From assembly GCF_046054155.1 (NCBI RefSeq), contig NZ_JBEQCT010000009.1, positions 62,001 to 126,000 of the forward strand: a DNA stretch of 64,000 nucleotides, in the 5' to 3' direction. The DNA is from Celerinatantimonas yamalensis. Lineage in GTDB: Bacteria; Pseudomonadota; Gammaproteobacteria; Enterobacterales; Celerinatantimonadaceae. Within the stretch, counting starts at the first letter, position 1. The number at the start of each line of letters is the position of its first letter. Below, piece after piece: positions 34,719 through 43,736 of this stretch. The notes below the pieces were generated by a model, which saw nothing but the letters and a program-made list of their open reading frames with translations, ran no database searches and was not told the origin of the DNA. Position numbers and translations under genes: made by a program.

Positions 34719-35480
34719 CTACCGAGTGATCTGCATCCGCTCACGGAACTGTTTTAAGTTAGAACGGCTCACGGGAATCAATGATTCACAGTGCTGCAAA
34801 CGCAATTGATAGGTGTAATTGAACCCCGGGATAATTTCAGCTATCTGCTCTAAATTAACCGCATACGAGCGGTGGCAACGGAAGAAGTTTTGTTCAGGTA
34901 AACGGCGCAGTGCATCGCTGAGCATTTGGTTGAGAACATAACGACCGCGTTGAGTCACAACTTCAGTCACCTTTTCACGTGCTTCTAGATAGCAAACATC
35001 CGCCACTTTCACCACGTGAATACGTTCTTGCGCCGAGACGGTTAACGTCGCAGACGGGCTTAAGCTTGCTTCATGATGCTCGGTATTGTCAGTCATCAAT
35101 TCAACTGGCGATGATTGATTTTGACTCTGTTCGAGCTTTTTGAGAAGCCCCTTAATTCGACTCTCACTAATCGGCTTAAGTAGATAATCAAAAGCCTCTA
35201 GTTCAAATGCATCGACTGCATACTCTTTATAAGCCGTGGTAAACACAATGTGGGGGCGACGGGCAAACTGATGAATATTTTTGGCTAGCAGCATCCCATC
35301 AATAGAGGGCACATTGATATCTAAAAAGGCAACATCCACTTCGTTAGACTGTAAAAATTTAAATGCTTCCAGCCCATCTTCAAAACAACCAACCATCGAA
35401 ATTTGGCTATATTTTTCAATTAAAAATGTCAGCTCTTGCTGCGCTAACGGTTCATCTTCAACAATAATTGCGCGCATCAT
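34719..35480 (-). CDS. ypdB: LytTR-family response regulator, YpdB/PyrR-like
   Basis: A 253-residue response regulator: receiver domain (1-about 120, phosphoacceptor Asp54 in VAFLDINVPSIDG, start AIIVEDEPLAQQEL) joined by a variable linker to a LytTR DNA-binding domain (about 145-253, with CYLEAREKVTEV and FFRCHRSYAVNL). E. coli YpdB is the closest recalled relative; it activates yhjX when YpdA senses pyruvate. The gene starts 8 bases after the kinase stop, so the two are cotranscribed. Two ATGs in tandem (35480, 35477) allow either start. BtsR is the alternative assignment, but the neighbouring yhjX favours YpdB. Confidence 0.85.
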   Translation of the reverse strand: MMRAIIVEDEPLAQQELTFLIEKYSQISMVGCFEDGLEAFKFLQSNEVDVAFLDINVPSIDGMLLAKNIHQFARRPHIVFTTAYKEYAVDAFELEAFDYLLKPISESRIKGLLKKLEQSQNQSSPVELMTDNTEHHEASLSPSATLTVSAQERIHVVKVADVCYLEAREKVTEVVTQRGRYVLNQMLSDALRRLPEQNFFRCHRSYAVNLEQIAEIIPGFNYTYQLRLQHCESLIPVSRSNLKQFRERMQITR

Positions 35481-35488
35481 GTTCTTGA

Positions 35489-37150
35489 TTACCCATTTAA
35501 TGGTACAAAAAATTTCACTTCAGTTCCCTGCTCTAAGCGCGTGACTTGTAGCGGCTGGCCGTAAAGCATACGTACCCGCTGATCAACATTACTCAAGCCA
35601 ATATGCTTACTCCCGATAGTACCATCACGCAGTTGCTCGATGACCTCAGGCTTAATTCCGACCCCAGTGTCTTGAACGGTGATTTCAGCTCGCGCAGGTG
35701 ATTCTATGCGACGTACTCGAATTAATAGCTCCCCCGGCCCCTTTTTAGGTTGAATGCCATGGCCAATGGCATTTTCAGCCAAAGGCTGAATCATCAAACT
35801 GGGGATCTTAATCGCAAGTGGTTCGACTTCAAAGCGCACCGCTAACTTACGGCCAAAACGTACCTGTTCAATAGCAATATAATCTCGAACCTGCGCAAGC
35901 TCTTCTTCAATAGGGATCAGAGACTCGTTGTGCGTTAAGTTATAGCGTAAAAAATCGGCCAATCGGCCAATCAGCTCGCGCGCTTCATCGGGGCGCATGC
36001 GAATTAACGATGAGATAGCATTGAGCGTATTGAATAAAAAATGCGGATTGATTTTATTTTGCAGTGCTGAAAATTCAGCTTTGGTTGCCGCTTGCTTGAG
36101 TTTTTCAACTTTCGCCACTTCCATCTGGGTAGAGATCACATGCGACAACCCCACCGCCATTTCCCGTAGCGCATTGGTAATTCGATAACGCCGCTTATAG
36201 TAGATTTTGAGTGCACCCGTGCTGTGCCCAGACTCATGCAAAGGAATAATAAGCAACGAATGAAACCCATCAAAATCAGCTTCGTTATGAATTAGAATAT
36301 CATCTTTAAGTAGCGCTTGGCGTGTATAATGGCTCATCCCATTATAGTTTTGCCAGTATGCTTGCTCATGCTCTCCAACAAACGCGAGGACATCTTGGCG
36401 ATCGGTGATAGCCACCGCATCGGCATCAATATCACGGCGGATAATCGCGCACACTTGCCGCATTGAATCACGGCTACTTTCCCGAAAAAACGGCAAGGTT
36501 TTGTTGGCAATATCAAGGGCAAGTTTGGCTTGTGTGGCCGCAACGCGATCATTTTCATTATCTAAACTTTGCACTAGTTGGATCATCAACCCAATCGACA
36601 CTTCACCGATAATCATCGGCAGTGCAATCGTTTTGACAATTAATAGACCTTGATGGCTGTTTTTCACAAAGAACAAAATCAGCAGCATCGTCAGTATTTC
36701 GCACAAAATGCCCGCTGCGATCCCCCAAATCCAGTAGTTTGCTTTACGACAGCGAATATGAATGAGCGCAGATAATCCCCCAGCTAAAATACTGGTAATT
36801 AGACACGGCAGCGACGTTGGCCCATGAATATCAATTAAATAGCGATGCAACCCAGCAATTATTCCCGCAGGGATCCCAACCACAGGGCCAAATAAAATCC
36901 CGCCTGACATAATCGCAATAATACGCACGTTCACCAGCGAACCATCCACGTGGATCCCCGTATAAGTGCTCAGCACCGCAAACAGAGTGAATAACAAAGC
37001 TATGCTTACGGACTCTTTAGGGTGATGATTTTGCTTACGGAAAAGGCTTTGAAAATGATTGGTTCGGGTGAGTAAAAAAAGCACCATTAAAATTAGAGCA
37101 GCACGCTCAAAAACGCCGACCAACATCATGACTTGTTGATAAAAGGACAA
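35489..37150 (-). CDS. ypdA: LytS-family sensor histidine kinase, YpdA/PyrS-like
   Basis: A 553-residue membrane kinase (E. coli YpdA 565). The N-terminal 5TM-LYT domain (about 30-200) contains GSLVNVRIIAIMSGGILFGP and IAGLHRYLIDI, both shared with YpdA; a GAF domain follows (about 220-345, DADAVAITDRQDVLAFVG). The kinase core has the His in LQNKINPHFLFNTLNAIS, the N-box PLAENAIGHGIQP and the G-box DTGVGIKPEV. In E. coli, YpdA is a high-affinity pyruvate sensor that phosphorylates YpdB. Here it heads a ypdA-ypdB operon that converges on yhjX. Confidence in the pyruvate role rests on similarity plus this neighbourhood. Confidence 0.87.
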   Translation of the reverse strand: MSFYQQVMMLVGVFERAALILMVLFLLTRTNHFQSLFRKQNHHPKESVSIALLFTLFAVLSTYTGIHVDGSLVNVRIIAIMSGGILFGPVVGIPAGIIAGLHRYLIDIHGPTSLPCLITSILAGGLSALIHIRCRKANYWIWGIAAGILCEILTMLLILFFVKNSHQGLLIVKTIALPMIIGEVSIGLMIQLVQSLDNENDRVAATQAKLALDIANKTLPFFRESSRDSMRQVCAIIRRDIDADAVAITDRQDVLAFVGEHEQAYWQNYNGMSHYTRQALLKDDILIHNEADFDGFHSLLIIPLHESGHSTGALKIYYKRRYRITNALREMAVGLSHVISTQMEVAKVEKLKQAATKAEFSALQNKINPHFLFNTLNAISSLIRMRPDEARELIGRLADFLRYNLTHNESLIPIEEELAQVRDYIAIEQVRFGRKLAVRFEVEPLAIKIPSLMIQPLAENAIGHGIQPKKGPGELLIRVRRIESPARAEITVQDTGVGIKPEVIEQLRDGTIGSKHIGLSNVDQRVRMLYGQPLQVTRLEQGTEVKFFVPLNG

Positions 37151-37510
37151 TTTGACCTCAATGAATATTCCTTTTTTAATGGCAGATAGTTTAACGTAAA
37201 AGTCCTGTTAAGATCTTGATCTGAGCCGCCCCAATTTCGTCTAAGCTAAGGTACACAAATATCCAAGCTAAGTACTCCAGCCTAAACGGACACCACACGC
37301 CATGCATCGGATTAACGATCATTAATCGCTTTCATGCTGGTAGATGCTTCTTGTCAATCAGTCCTCAAACACCGCAGAACTTGACGGATGCTCTTTAGCC
37401 AACGATGATAACCTCACAAATAACATTTGCGGCAGTGCACCGCACTCAAAATTATCAAGGATGATCAGGAACAAGCGTATACACATTTTAACCCCTCATG
37501 AGGAGGAATA
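37151..37510. other. Divergent spacer between the kinase gene and gpmA
   Basis: Nothing coding is supported. A GATTAA-CGATCA-TTAATC palindrome (37310-37327) is a possible operator. Just before gpmA, CCTC-AT-GAGG (37496-37505) overlaps the ribosome site. The promoters themselves are not clear by eye. Confidence 0.4.
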
Positions 37511-38266
37511 ATGGCCCCGATAAAATTAGTATTGGTTCGTCATGGCGAAAGCCAATGGAATCAAGAAAACCGCTTTACAGGCTGGGCAGATGTACCTTTG
37601 TCGGCCAAGGGTATTGAAGAAGCTAAAACAGGTGGACAGTTACTTAAAGAGGCTGGGTTTAGTTTTGATGTGGCTTATACCTCACGATTAAAACGTGCGA
37701 TTAAAACGCTTTGGTTAGCCCTTGAAGAATTGGATCTGATGTGGATCCCGGTCCATCGAAGTTGGCGTTTGAATGAACGTCATTACGGCGCACTGCAAGG
37801 ACTAAATAAAGCTGAAACAGCCAAAAAATATGGTGATGAACAAGTGCTGATTTGGCGGCGCAGTTTCGACACATTACCCCCTCTTTTAGATGAAAGTAGT
37901 GATTACTATCCTGGCAATGATCCTCGTTATCAGGATCTTGACCCATCACAATGGCCCAAAGCTGAGAGCTTAAAAACCACCATTGAACGGGTCCTACCTT
38001 ACTGGGAAGAGGTCATTGCCCCAGATCTTAGAGCCGGTAAAAAAGTATTGGTTGCCGCACATGGGAATAGTTTGCGAGCATTAGTGAAATACTTAGATGG
38101 GATCTCTGAAGAAGATATTGTTGGTCTGAACATTCCAACAGGCGTCCCTTTGGTTTATGAGTTTGATGAACACCTCAAACCATTACGCCATTATTACCTT
38201 GGCGACCAATCTGAGCTTGAACAAAAAATGGCAGCGGTTGCCAAACAAGGTAGCGCTAAAGCGTAA
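37511..38266 (+). CDS. gpmA: 2,3-bisphosphoglycerate-dependent phosphoglycerate mutase
   Basis: GpmA interconverts 3- and 2-phosphoglycerate in glycolysis, complementing pgk and fbaA elsewhere in the window. The 251 residues (E. coli 250) have the phosphohistidine motif LVRHGESQWNQENRFTGWADV (His at about 11), ERHYGALQGLNK, and the second catalytic histidine in AAHGNSLRALVKYLDG. The start has a strong AGGAGG ribosome site, part of a CCTCATGAGG palindrome that could fold over it. A 12-bp hairpin without a T-tract follows the stop. It is monocistronic. Confidence 0.97.
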   Translation: MAPIKLVLVRHGESQWNQENRFTGWADVPLSAKGIEEAKTGGQLLKEAGFSFDVAYTSRLKRAIKTLWLALEELDLMWIPVHRSWRLNERHYGALQGLNKAETAKKYGDEQVLIWRRSFDTLPPLLDESSDYYPGNDPRYQDLDPSQWPKAESLKTTIERVLPYWEEVIAPDLRAGKKVLVAAHGNSLRALVKYLDGISEEDIVGLNIPTGVPLVYEFDEHLKPLRHYYLGDQSELEQKMAAVAKQGSAKA

Positions 38267-38273
38267 CGCATTT

Positions 38274-38306
38274 CAGACAGATAAGCGTATCTCACTTATC
38301 TGTCTG
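38274..38306 (+). terminator. 12-bp hairpin after gpmA
   Basis: CAGACAGATAAG (38274-38285) and CTTATCTGTCTG (38295-38306) form a perfect stem with a 9-nt loop, 7 bases after the stop. There is no T-tract; it is a likely 3'-end structure of uncertain termination strength. Confidence 0.5.
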
Positions 38307-38425
38307 TCACGCGATGAAATCTACAAATTCATTGATATAAAGTCTGTTATGTTACAGATGAGTTGGTTACACTTCCCACCTTGTTATTGCATCGTCTAAC
38401 TTCCTTATTAATACGGAATCAACGT

Positions 38426-39526
38426 GTCGTGTCTTTAAGCCATAAAATTGGATCGATTGAAAACGTCATTTACCGCCATTATCGCGTCGCGCATGGTATT
38501 CGCATTGCCTTGTCTTTTGTTATCACCTTTTTGGCAATCCGTTTTAGCCATATCCCCGAAGGTAGCTGGCCATTAATCACGTTGGTTGTATTACTGGGTC
38601 CAATGTCGTTTTGGGGAAATGTCAAACAACGTTCATTGCATCGGATCTTAGGCACAGTGGTCGGCTCTGCATCAGGTTTACTTGCCCTATATATAGAAAT
38701 TTACTCACTACCAGCCATGCTCGCTTGGTGCGCGCTAGTCATGTTTTTTGCCGGCTACATGGCACTGGGTAAACGTCCTTATATGGCGCTGCTAATTGGC
38801 ATTACTTTAGCGGTTGTTGGCAGCGCTGCACCCGGCGATATGCATACAGCTCTGTGGCGTGCAGCCGATGTCATTTTAGGCTCCATCATGGCATTGCTAC
38901 TGACCAGCATTTATCCACAGAGAGCCTTTATCCATTGGCGTTTACAGATGAGCGATGCACTGGGTTCGCTGGCGAAAATGTATGGCGCCTACACATCGAT
39001 TAACTTAATTGAACGGCCAAATCTATCTAAACAACTTCATCAAGAACTCAGTCGTATCATCACAATGCGCACATTTATCAATGCAGCCAGTCGTGAAACC
39101 CATATCAGTAATGCGTATTTTGATGAGCTGCATACAGTCTGCCGCGATTTAATTGGCACACTTAAACTCTTGATTGAAAGCTACTGGGGCTCGCGTGATG
39201 GCCATTTTTGGATGCTAAATGCGCAAGTTTTGCGTAAAACCCGCAAAATGATCCAAGCGAATCTAGAACATCTTTCGATCTTACTGCTCGAAGGCAGTAG
39301 TCGAGCTGATGAGCATAATATTACCCTGATGAGTGAACTGAAAGATGAGTTAAATAAGTTCACGCCTGAAACCCAAAATTACCATTCTGATGCAATTTCA
39401 TCGATTTATGGCTATATTTGGCTCAGTCGACAGATAGGCCAACAACTCATAGAATTAGAGCAATTAATTAATAAAATGATCCTAGTAGATGATCCGCATC
39501 TCATAGCTGCCGAGCAGTCATCGTAA
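38426..39526 (+). CDS. FUSC-family inner-membrane protein, YeeA-like
   Basis: A protein of about 366 residues with an N-terminal block of roughly six membrane helices (about 25-155) and a cytoplasmic helical C-terminal half. It matches E. coli YeeA: YRHYRVAHGIRIALSFVITFLAIR, GSWPLITLVVLLGPMSFWGNV, ADVILGSIMALLLTSIYPQRAFIHWR and the final IYGYIWLSRQIG. FUSC proteins are linked to export of aromatic acids and similar compounds; the function of YeeA is not established. The GTG at 38426 gives the YeeA-like length; an in-frame TTG at 38363 would add 21 residues, and neither has a convincing ribosome site. Confidence 0.82.
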   Translation, partial: VVSLSHKIGSIENVIYRHYRVAHGIRIALSFVITFLAIRFSHIPEGSWPLITLVVLLGPMSFWGNVKQRSLHRILGTVVGSASGLLALYIEIYSLPAMLAWCALVMFFAGYMALGKRPYMALLIGITLAVVGSAAPGDMHTALWRAADVILGSIMALLLTSIYPQRAFIHWRLQMSDALGSLAKMYGAYTSINLIERPNLSKQLHQELSRIITMRTFINAASRETHISNAYFDELHTVCRDLIGTLKLLIESYWGSRDGHFWMLNAQVLRKTRKMIQANLEHLSILLLEGSSRADEHNITLMSELKDELNKFTPETQNYHSDAISSIYGYIWLSRQIGQQLIELEQLINKMILVDDPHLIAAEQSS

Positions 39527-39755
39527 CGACATCGTTCGGTCAAAAAATCGCCCTAATTAGCCAAATTATAGTGATCACTCAACATCTGTACACCTTAGCC
39601 GATAATAGTTGAGTTAACCGCTTAAATATGCGCTAATCGGGCTTTTCGTCGTTAGTAAGCACTGCTAACACATCGGCGTTTTGCTAAGCTCAGGCAAGAT
39701 GGATTAACAACACTCGACAATCGAACGCAGTATCGATAGTCAAAAGGAGTCATGG

Positions 39756-41213
39756 GTGAGCACAAAATCATCAACTATTTTATTTGTGGCCTCGGAAATA
39801 GAAGGTTTATTAAAAACAGGTGGGCTAGCCGATGTGGCTAAATACCTACCTATTGCCCTAAAATCCCAAGGGCATCATCTCTGTCTTATCATGCCCTTTT
39901 ATCGCACGATGGCTAGACGCGACGAAGCCACATTTATTGACAATATTCAGATCAATATTGGCCAAAGTTTTAGCAAAACTATTGGAGTGTGGCAATTAAT
40001 GCTAGATGGGATCCCCGTTTATTGCGTTGAACAAGCTGAGTATTATGACCGAGCCCAACCCTATAGCGAAGGTGAATACGGCTATCCTGATAATGGTGAG
40101 CGATTTGCTTTTTTTAATATTGCAGCTCTTGAGATTGCCGCATACCTGCAGCTAAATATCGATATTATTCATTGTAATGACTGGCATACGGCCCTTATTC
40201 CCTATTTACTTAAAACCCACTATGCGAATCATCCATCATTAGCGCAGGTGAAAACGGTCCTCACTATCCATAACGCCTTATTCCAAGGACAGTTTGAGCG
40301 GGGACAGTTTGCCATGTTCGGCGATCTGATGACGCCGTTAGTTGACTATCTGGTCGATGGCTATCAGTGTATCAATATGCTCAAAGTAGGAATTCGCTTT
40401 AGCGACAAACTCAGCACCGTCAGTCCGAATTATGCCAAAGAGTTGTTAACTCGTTTGGGAGCCCATGGCTTGCATGAATTTTTCCAGCAGCGCCATAGTG
40501 ATCTGCATGGCATTCTCAATGGCTGTGATTATAGTGATTGGAATCCTGCAACTGACCCACTGCTTCCGGCCCATTTTGACCAAACAAACCTAGAGGGTAA
40601 ATGGCAGTGTAAATTAGCTTTGCAACAGCAATTAGAGCTGCGTCAATCAACCTCAATTCCAATCTTTGGTATGGTCTGTCGATTGACCGAGCAAAAGGGA
40701 TTTTATTTGCTACTCCCCGCGCTGGAAAAATTTTTGCGTCATCGCATCCAAGTGGTTATTGTTGGTACGGGGGACAGCCAAATTGTTCAGCAGTTGAATC
40801 AACTACAGCAGCGTTTCGGTGACAAATTCCGTTTTATCAATACCTACAGCAACACACTGGCACACCTGATTGAAGCGGGTAGTGACTTCTTTTTAATGCC
40901 ATCATTATTCGAGCCTTGCGGCCTCAACCAGATGTATAGTCTCGCCTACGGCTCCTTACCGATTGTGCGCGGCGTTGGAGGCTTGCAGGACACGGTCATT
41001 GACTATGACCAACAAAGTGATGATGCAGATGGCTTGATTTTCTATCAACCCGATTCCAGTGAATTACTCAATACCTTACGCCGTGCGTTACTGCTCTATT
41101 TAGAAGAGCCGGAACAGGTGATGGCGATGCGACAGCGAGGTATGCACCGTCAATTTAGTTGGCAAGATGCAGCCGAGCAATATAATCAACTCTATATGGA
41201 TGTTCTGAACTAA
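39756..41213 (+). CDS. glgA: Glycogen synthase (ADP-glucose type)
   Basis: GlgA (GT5) adds glucose from ADP-glucose to the growing alpha-1,4-glucan. The 485 residues (E. coli 477) have the N-terminal ADP-glucose loop LKTGGLADVAKYLP (KTGGL), the HCNDWHTALIPYLL block, CRLTEQKG, and the EX7E catalytic region FEPCGLNQMYSLAYGSLPIVRGVGGLQDTV (about residues 378-407). A GTG start at 39756 has an ideal AAGGAG ribosome site. No glgB, glgC, glgX or glgP is adjacent, so it is separated from the usual glycogen operon; the partners must lie elsewhere or be missing. Confidence 0.92.
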   Translation: MSTKSSTILFVASEIEGLLKTGGLADVAKYLPIALKSQGHHLCLIMPFYRTMARRDEATFIDNIQINIGQSFSKTIGVWQLMLDGIPVYCVEQAEYYDRAQPYSEGEYGYPDNGERFAFFNIAALEIAAYLQLNIDIIHCNDWHTALIPYLLKTHYANHPSLAQVKTVLTIHNALFQGQFERGQFAMFGDLMTPLVDYLVDGYQCINMLKVGIRFSDKLSTVSPNYAKELLTRLGAHGLHEFFQQRHSDLHGILNGCDYSDWNPATDPLLPAHFDQTNLEGKWQCKLALQQQLELRQSTSIPIFGMVCRLTEQKGFYLLLPALEKFLRHRIQVVIVGTGDSQIVQQLNQLQQRFGDKFRFINTYSNTLAHLIEAGSDFFLMPSLFEPCGLNQMYSLAYGSLPIVRGVGGLQDTVIDYDQQSDDADGLIFYQPDSSELLNTLRRALLLYLEEPEQVMAMRQRGMHRQFSWQDAAEQYNQLYMDVLN

Positions 41214-41431
41214 CCATAAGCCTCTTCCCCAGCAAAACAGTGCTCCACAATCCCCCCGTCCATACTCGGGGGATTGGCCCAGTTACAGGATTCACGACTA
41301 ATCTTAGATAACGATGGATGAGCGATTGAGATCCTTCTGGTCATATTAAGATAACTCTTTGCCCTAGCTGCTGATTCAGCCGTATCCAAAAGCATGTTAA
41401 TCTCTCACTTTATTTATAAGGTGATCCTTTG

Positions 41432-42865
41432 ATGAATACATTTAATTACCCTGAATTACACATTATTTGCCAGTCGGCTGATGAGCCATCATCGGTCACT
41501 CACGTCTATTTTGAAGAGACGCTTGCTCAATATGCAAGCCCTGCGCTTCAAACCGATTTTGCGGCACTGCAGACGCATTTTCCTCAAAACTCCGCATGGC
41601 AACTGACGAACCCTTATCCGGCGGTGCTACTTAAAAACCCCACAACCGTACTAACTTGCAGTTTTGCGTATCTCACGCAGGCTCGCCAATGGTTGCAAAA
41701 TGATGCGCTGACTGCTGAATCACTCGAGCTGGTCGGTGGTAGTAAACAAGTTCAAGAAGCGTTCGTCAGTGCTTGGCTTGCCCAAGCCTATCAATTGCCC
41801 ACCTATAAAAAACCGGGAACCCGCCCTAAATTGCAACGCCGATATTTGTATTTGCACACACCCAAGCTCAATGAAGCACAGATCTACGCACTTTGCGCCG
41901 AAGCTAAAGGAAATGCTCTCGCCCGCTATTTGGCATGGCTGCCCGCCGGAGAACTTACGCCTCAAAGCTACCAAAAGATCGCTCAGTCGCTGGCCACAAC
42001 ATATGGTTGGGATATCACCGTGTACGATCGCGATACTCTCACATTAATGGGCGCAGGAGCCTTTTTAGCAGTTTGCCGCGGTGATGCGCATCAGTCGGCC
42101 ATTGTTCGATTACGTTATCGCCCTACCCAGCCAACGCATAAGGTTGCGTTGGTCGGCAAAGGGATCTGTTTTGATACAGGTGGCTATAACCTGAAAAAAG
42201 ATATGCAAGGGATGCAAATGGATATGGGAGGTTCGGCGGTCGCTCTTGGCAGTTTGTTGGCGGCAACCGAGCAAAACCTGCCCTATCAAATCGACTGTTA
42301 CCTTGCCATCGCGGAGAACCACATTGGCCCGAATGCTTATAAAACGGCCGAGGTGGTAACCGCTCTCAATGGCACAACGATTGAAATCATTGATACTGAC
42401 GCAGAAGGGCGGATGGTACTTGCTGACACCCTGACCTTAGCCAGCCGCGAGAAACCTGATTTAATGATTGATTACGCCACCTTAACAGGCGCTTGCAAAC
42501 GTGCATTAGGTCATAACCGCAGTGGGCTCTGGAGCAATCAACACAATTGGCTCATGCCATTACTTGAAATCGGTGAGCGATGCGGTGAACGCATTTGGCC
42601 ACAACCTATCGATGCTGATTATGATGATGATTTCAAAAGTGATATTGCCGACATCGCTCAATGCGCCGCGGGCCCTGGACCTGATCATATCCATGCGGCT
42701 CGATTTTTGCTGCGATTCATTGGGGTGGATGATCGCTGGATCCATATCGACCTATCAAGTTTTCATGTTAAAAATGGGTTGGCTCAACAAGGCCCCGGCG
42801 CCACCGGTTTTGGAGTACGCTATACCCAACGCTTACTCGCGCAGTTACCTACCTTGCTGGGCTAA
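41432..42865 (+). CDS. M17-family leucyl aminopeptidase (second paralogue)
   Basis: A 477-residue M17 metallo-aminopeptidase, the second in the window besides PepA. The catalytic domain (about 190-477) has VGKGICFDTGGYNLKKD (metal Lys and Asp, catalytic Lys), the MDMGGSAVALG aspartate and the DTDAEGRMVLAD signature (Asp, Glu, Arg), so it should be active. The N-terminal half differs from both PepA and E. coli PepB, which is shorter (427), so I leave the symbol blank. The ATG at 41432 follows AAGGTG; an in-frame TTG precedes it. Its 3' end overlaps that of the convergent DTW gene by 21 bases. Confidence 0.88.
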   Translation: MNTFNYPELHIICQSADEPSSVTHVYFEETLAQYASPALQTDFAALQTHFPQNSAWQLTNPYPAVLLKNPTTVLTCSFAYLTQARQWLQNDALTAESLELVGGSKQVQEAFVSAWLAQAYQLPTYKKPGTRPKLQRRYLYLHTPKLNEAQIYALCAEAKGNALARYLAWLPAGELTPQSYQKIAQSLATTYGWDITVYDRDTLTLMGAGAFLAVCRGDAHQSAIVRLRYRPTQPTHKVALVGKGICFDTGGYNLKKDMQGMQMDMGGSAVALGSLLAATEQNLPYQIDCYLAIAENHIGPNAYKTAEVVTALNGTTIEIIDTDAEGRMVLADTLTLASREKPDLMIDYATLTGACKRALGHNRSGLWSNQHNWLMPLLEIGERCGERIWPQPIDADYDDDFKSDIADIAQCAAGPGPDHIHAARFLLRFIGVDDRWIHIDLSSFHVKNGLAQQGPGATGFGVRYTQRLLAQLPTLLG

Positions 42866-43609
42866 GGCGACAGCATGTTGATAATTTTGCTGCAATAGTG
42901 CTAAAGGTTGGCGCGTGATCAAAGGGATCTTGGTCGTCGCCAGCAAGCTGGCTTCACAAAAAACCTCAAACCAGTGCAGTAAAGCCTCAGCATTGTGCTG
43001 TTCACCGGCTTGCGCGAGAGCCAAAGCGGCAACTTCAGCCGTTGCCAATTGAAAGTCACGGCGTCCCCGTCGCAAACTATACTCTGTGGGAGCACTTTTC
43101 AGATCAAACGACATGAGTGGCAAATGGTGTAACCAAAGACTTTTACGATAAATTTTGTGCGCCTCACGCCAAGTACCATCAAGCAGTATAAATAGCGGTT
43201 TTTTCCCTGAACAGTACTTAAGATGTTGTGGCTCAACCATGGGTTGCGCTTCAAGAGCATTGGCTTTAGGAAAAATAACAATGGGTTGATACTGTGGTGA
43301 TTGCAATAGCGCAAGCAATGCTGACGGCGGCTGTGTTCGGGACCAGGTGAAAGCATGCGTGTCCTCAATTAAATCGGCGATCAGCCGACCACTATTGCTG
43401 GGTTTTAGCACTTCAGCATCATACATCACCAAACAAAATGCACAATCTGAGGGCACGAGTTGGCGCAGATGACATTGACAAAACTGAACCGCTAAACGGC
43501 AATCTGGACAACGGACAATCTGATGTCCTCGAGCCAGATAGGGCCTAGTACTCATACTGAGTCGTTGCAAATAAAGTTGCTGAACAGCATGAGGAAAATG
43601 AGATGCCAT
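42845..43609 (-). CDS. tapT: DTW-domain tRNA-uridine aminocarboxypropyltransferase, TapT-like
   Basis: A 254-residue DTW-domain protein. The family makes acp3U (3-amino-3-carboxypropyl-uridine) in the variable loop of tRNAs using SAM; E. coli TapT modifies position 47. A zinc-binding CPDC-X7-CQC pattern follows RPYLARGHQIVRCPDC, and the core shows KPSNSGRLIADLIEDTHAFTWSR and FILLDGTWREAHKIYRKS, which carries the DTW-type motif, then YSLRRGRRDFQLATAEVAAL. The ATG at 43609 is chosen over a TTG at 43633. The tail overlaps that of the M17 gene. The TapT-like class is good, though the target position is inferred. Confidence 0.87.
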   Translation of the reverse strand: MASHFPHAVQQLYLQRLSMSTRPYLARGHQIVRCPDCRLAVQFCQCHLRQLVPSDCAFCLVMYDAEVLKPSNSGRLIADLIEDTHAFTWSRTQPPSALLALLQSPQYQPIVIFPKANALEAQPMVEPQHLKYCSGKKPLFILLDGTWREAHKIYRKSLWLHHLPLMSFDLKSAPTEYSLRRGRRDFQLATAEVAALALAQAGEQHNAEALLHWFEVFCEASLLATTKIPLITRQPLALLQQNYQHAVALAQQGR

Positions 43610-43736
43610 GGATTGATTTGACCTTAGGGACAAGACTGATTAAAGCGCATGTTACAACAAGCTATGAAAGTAAAACATAACGATTATCCGTGAGAAACAT
43701 TCAACGTCCAATCACATGAATAAAAAATGCTTACTA

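Noticed and set aside
37310..37327. GATTAA/TTAATC palindrome as an operator
   Set aside because: Short arms in AT-rich DNA; no known regulator match.
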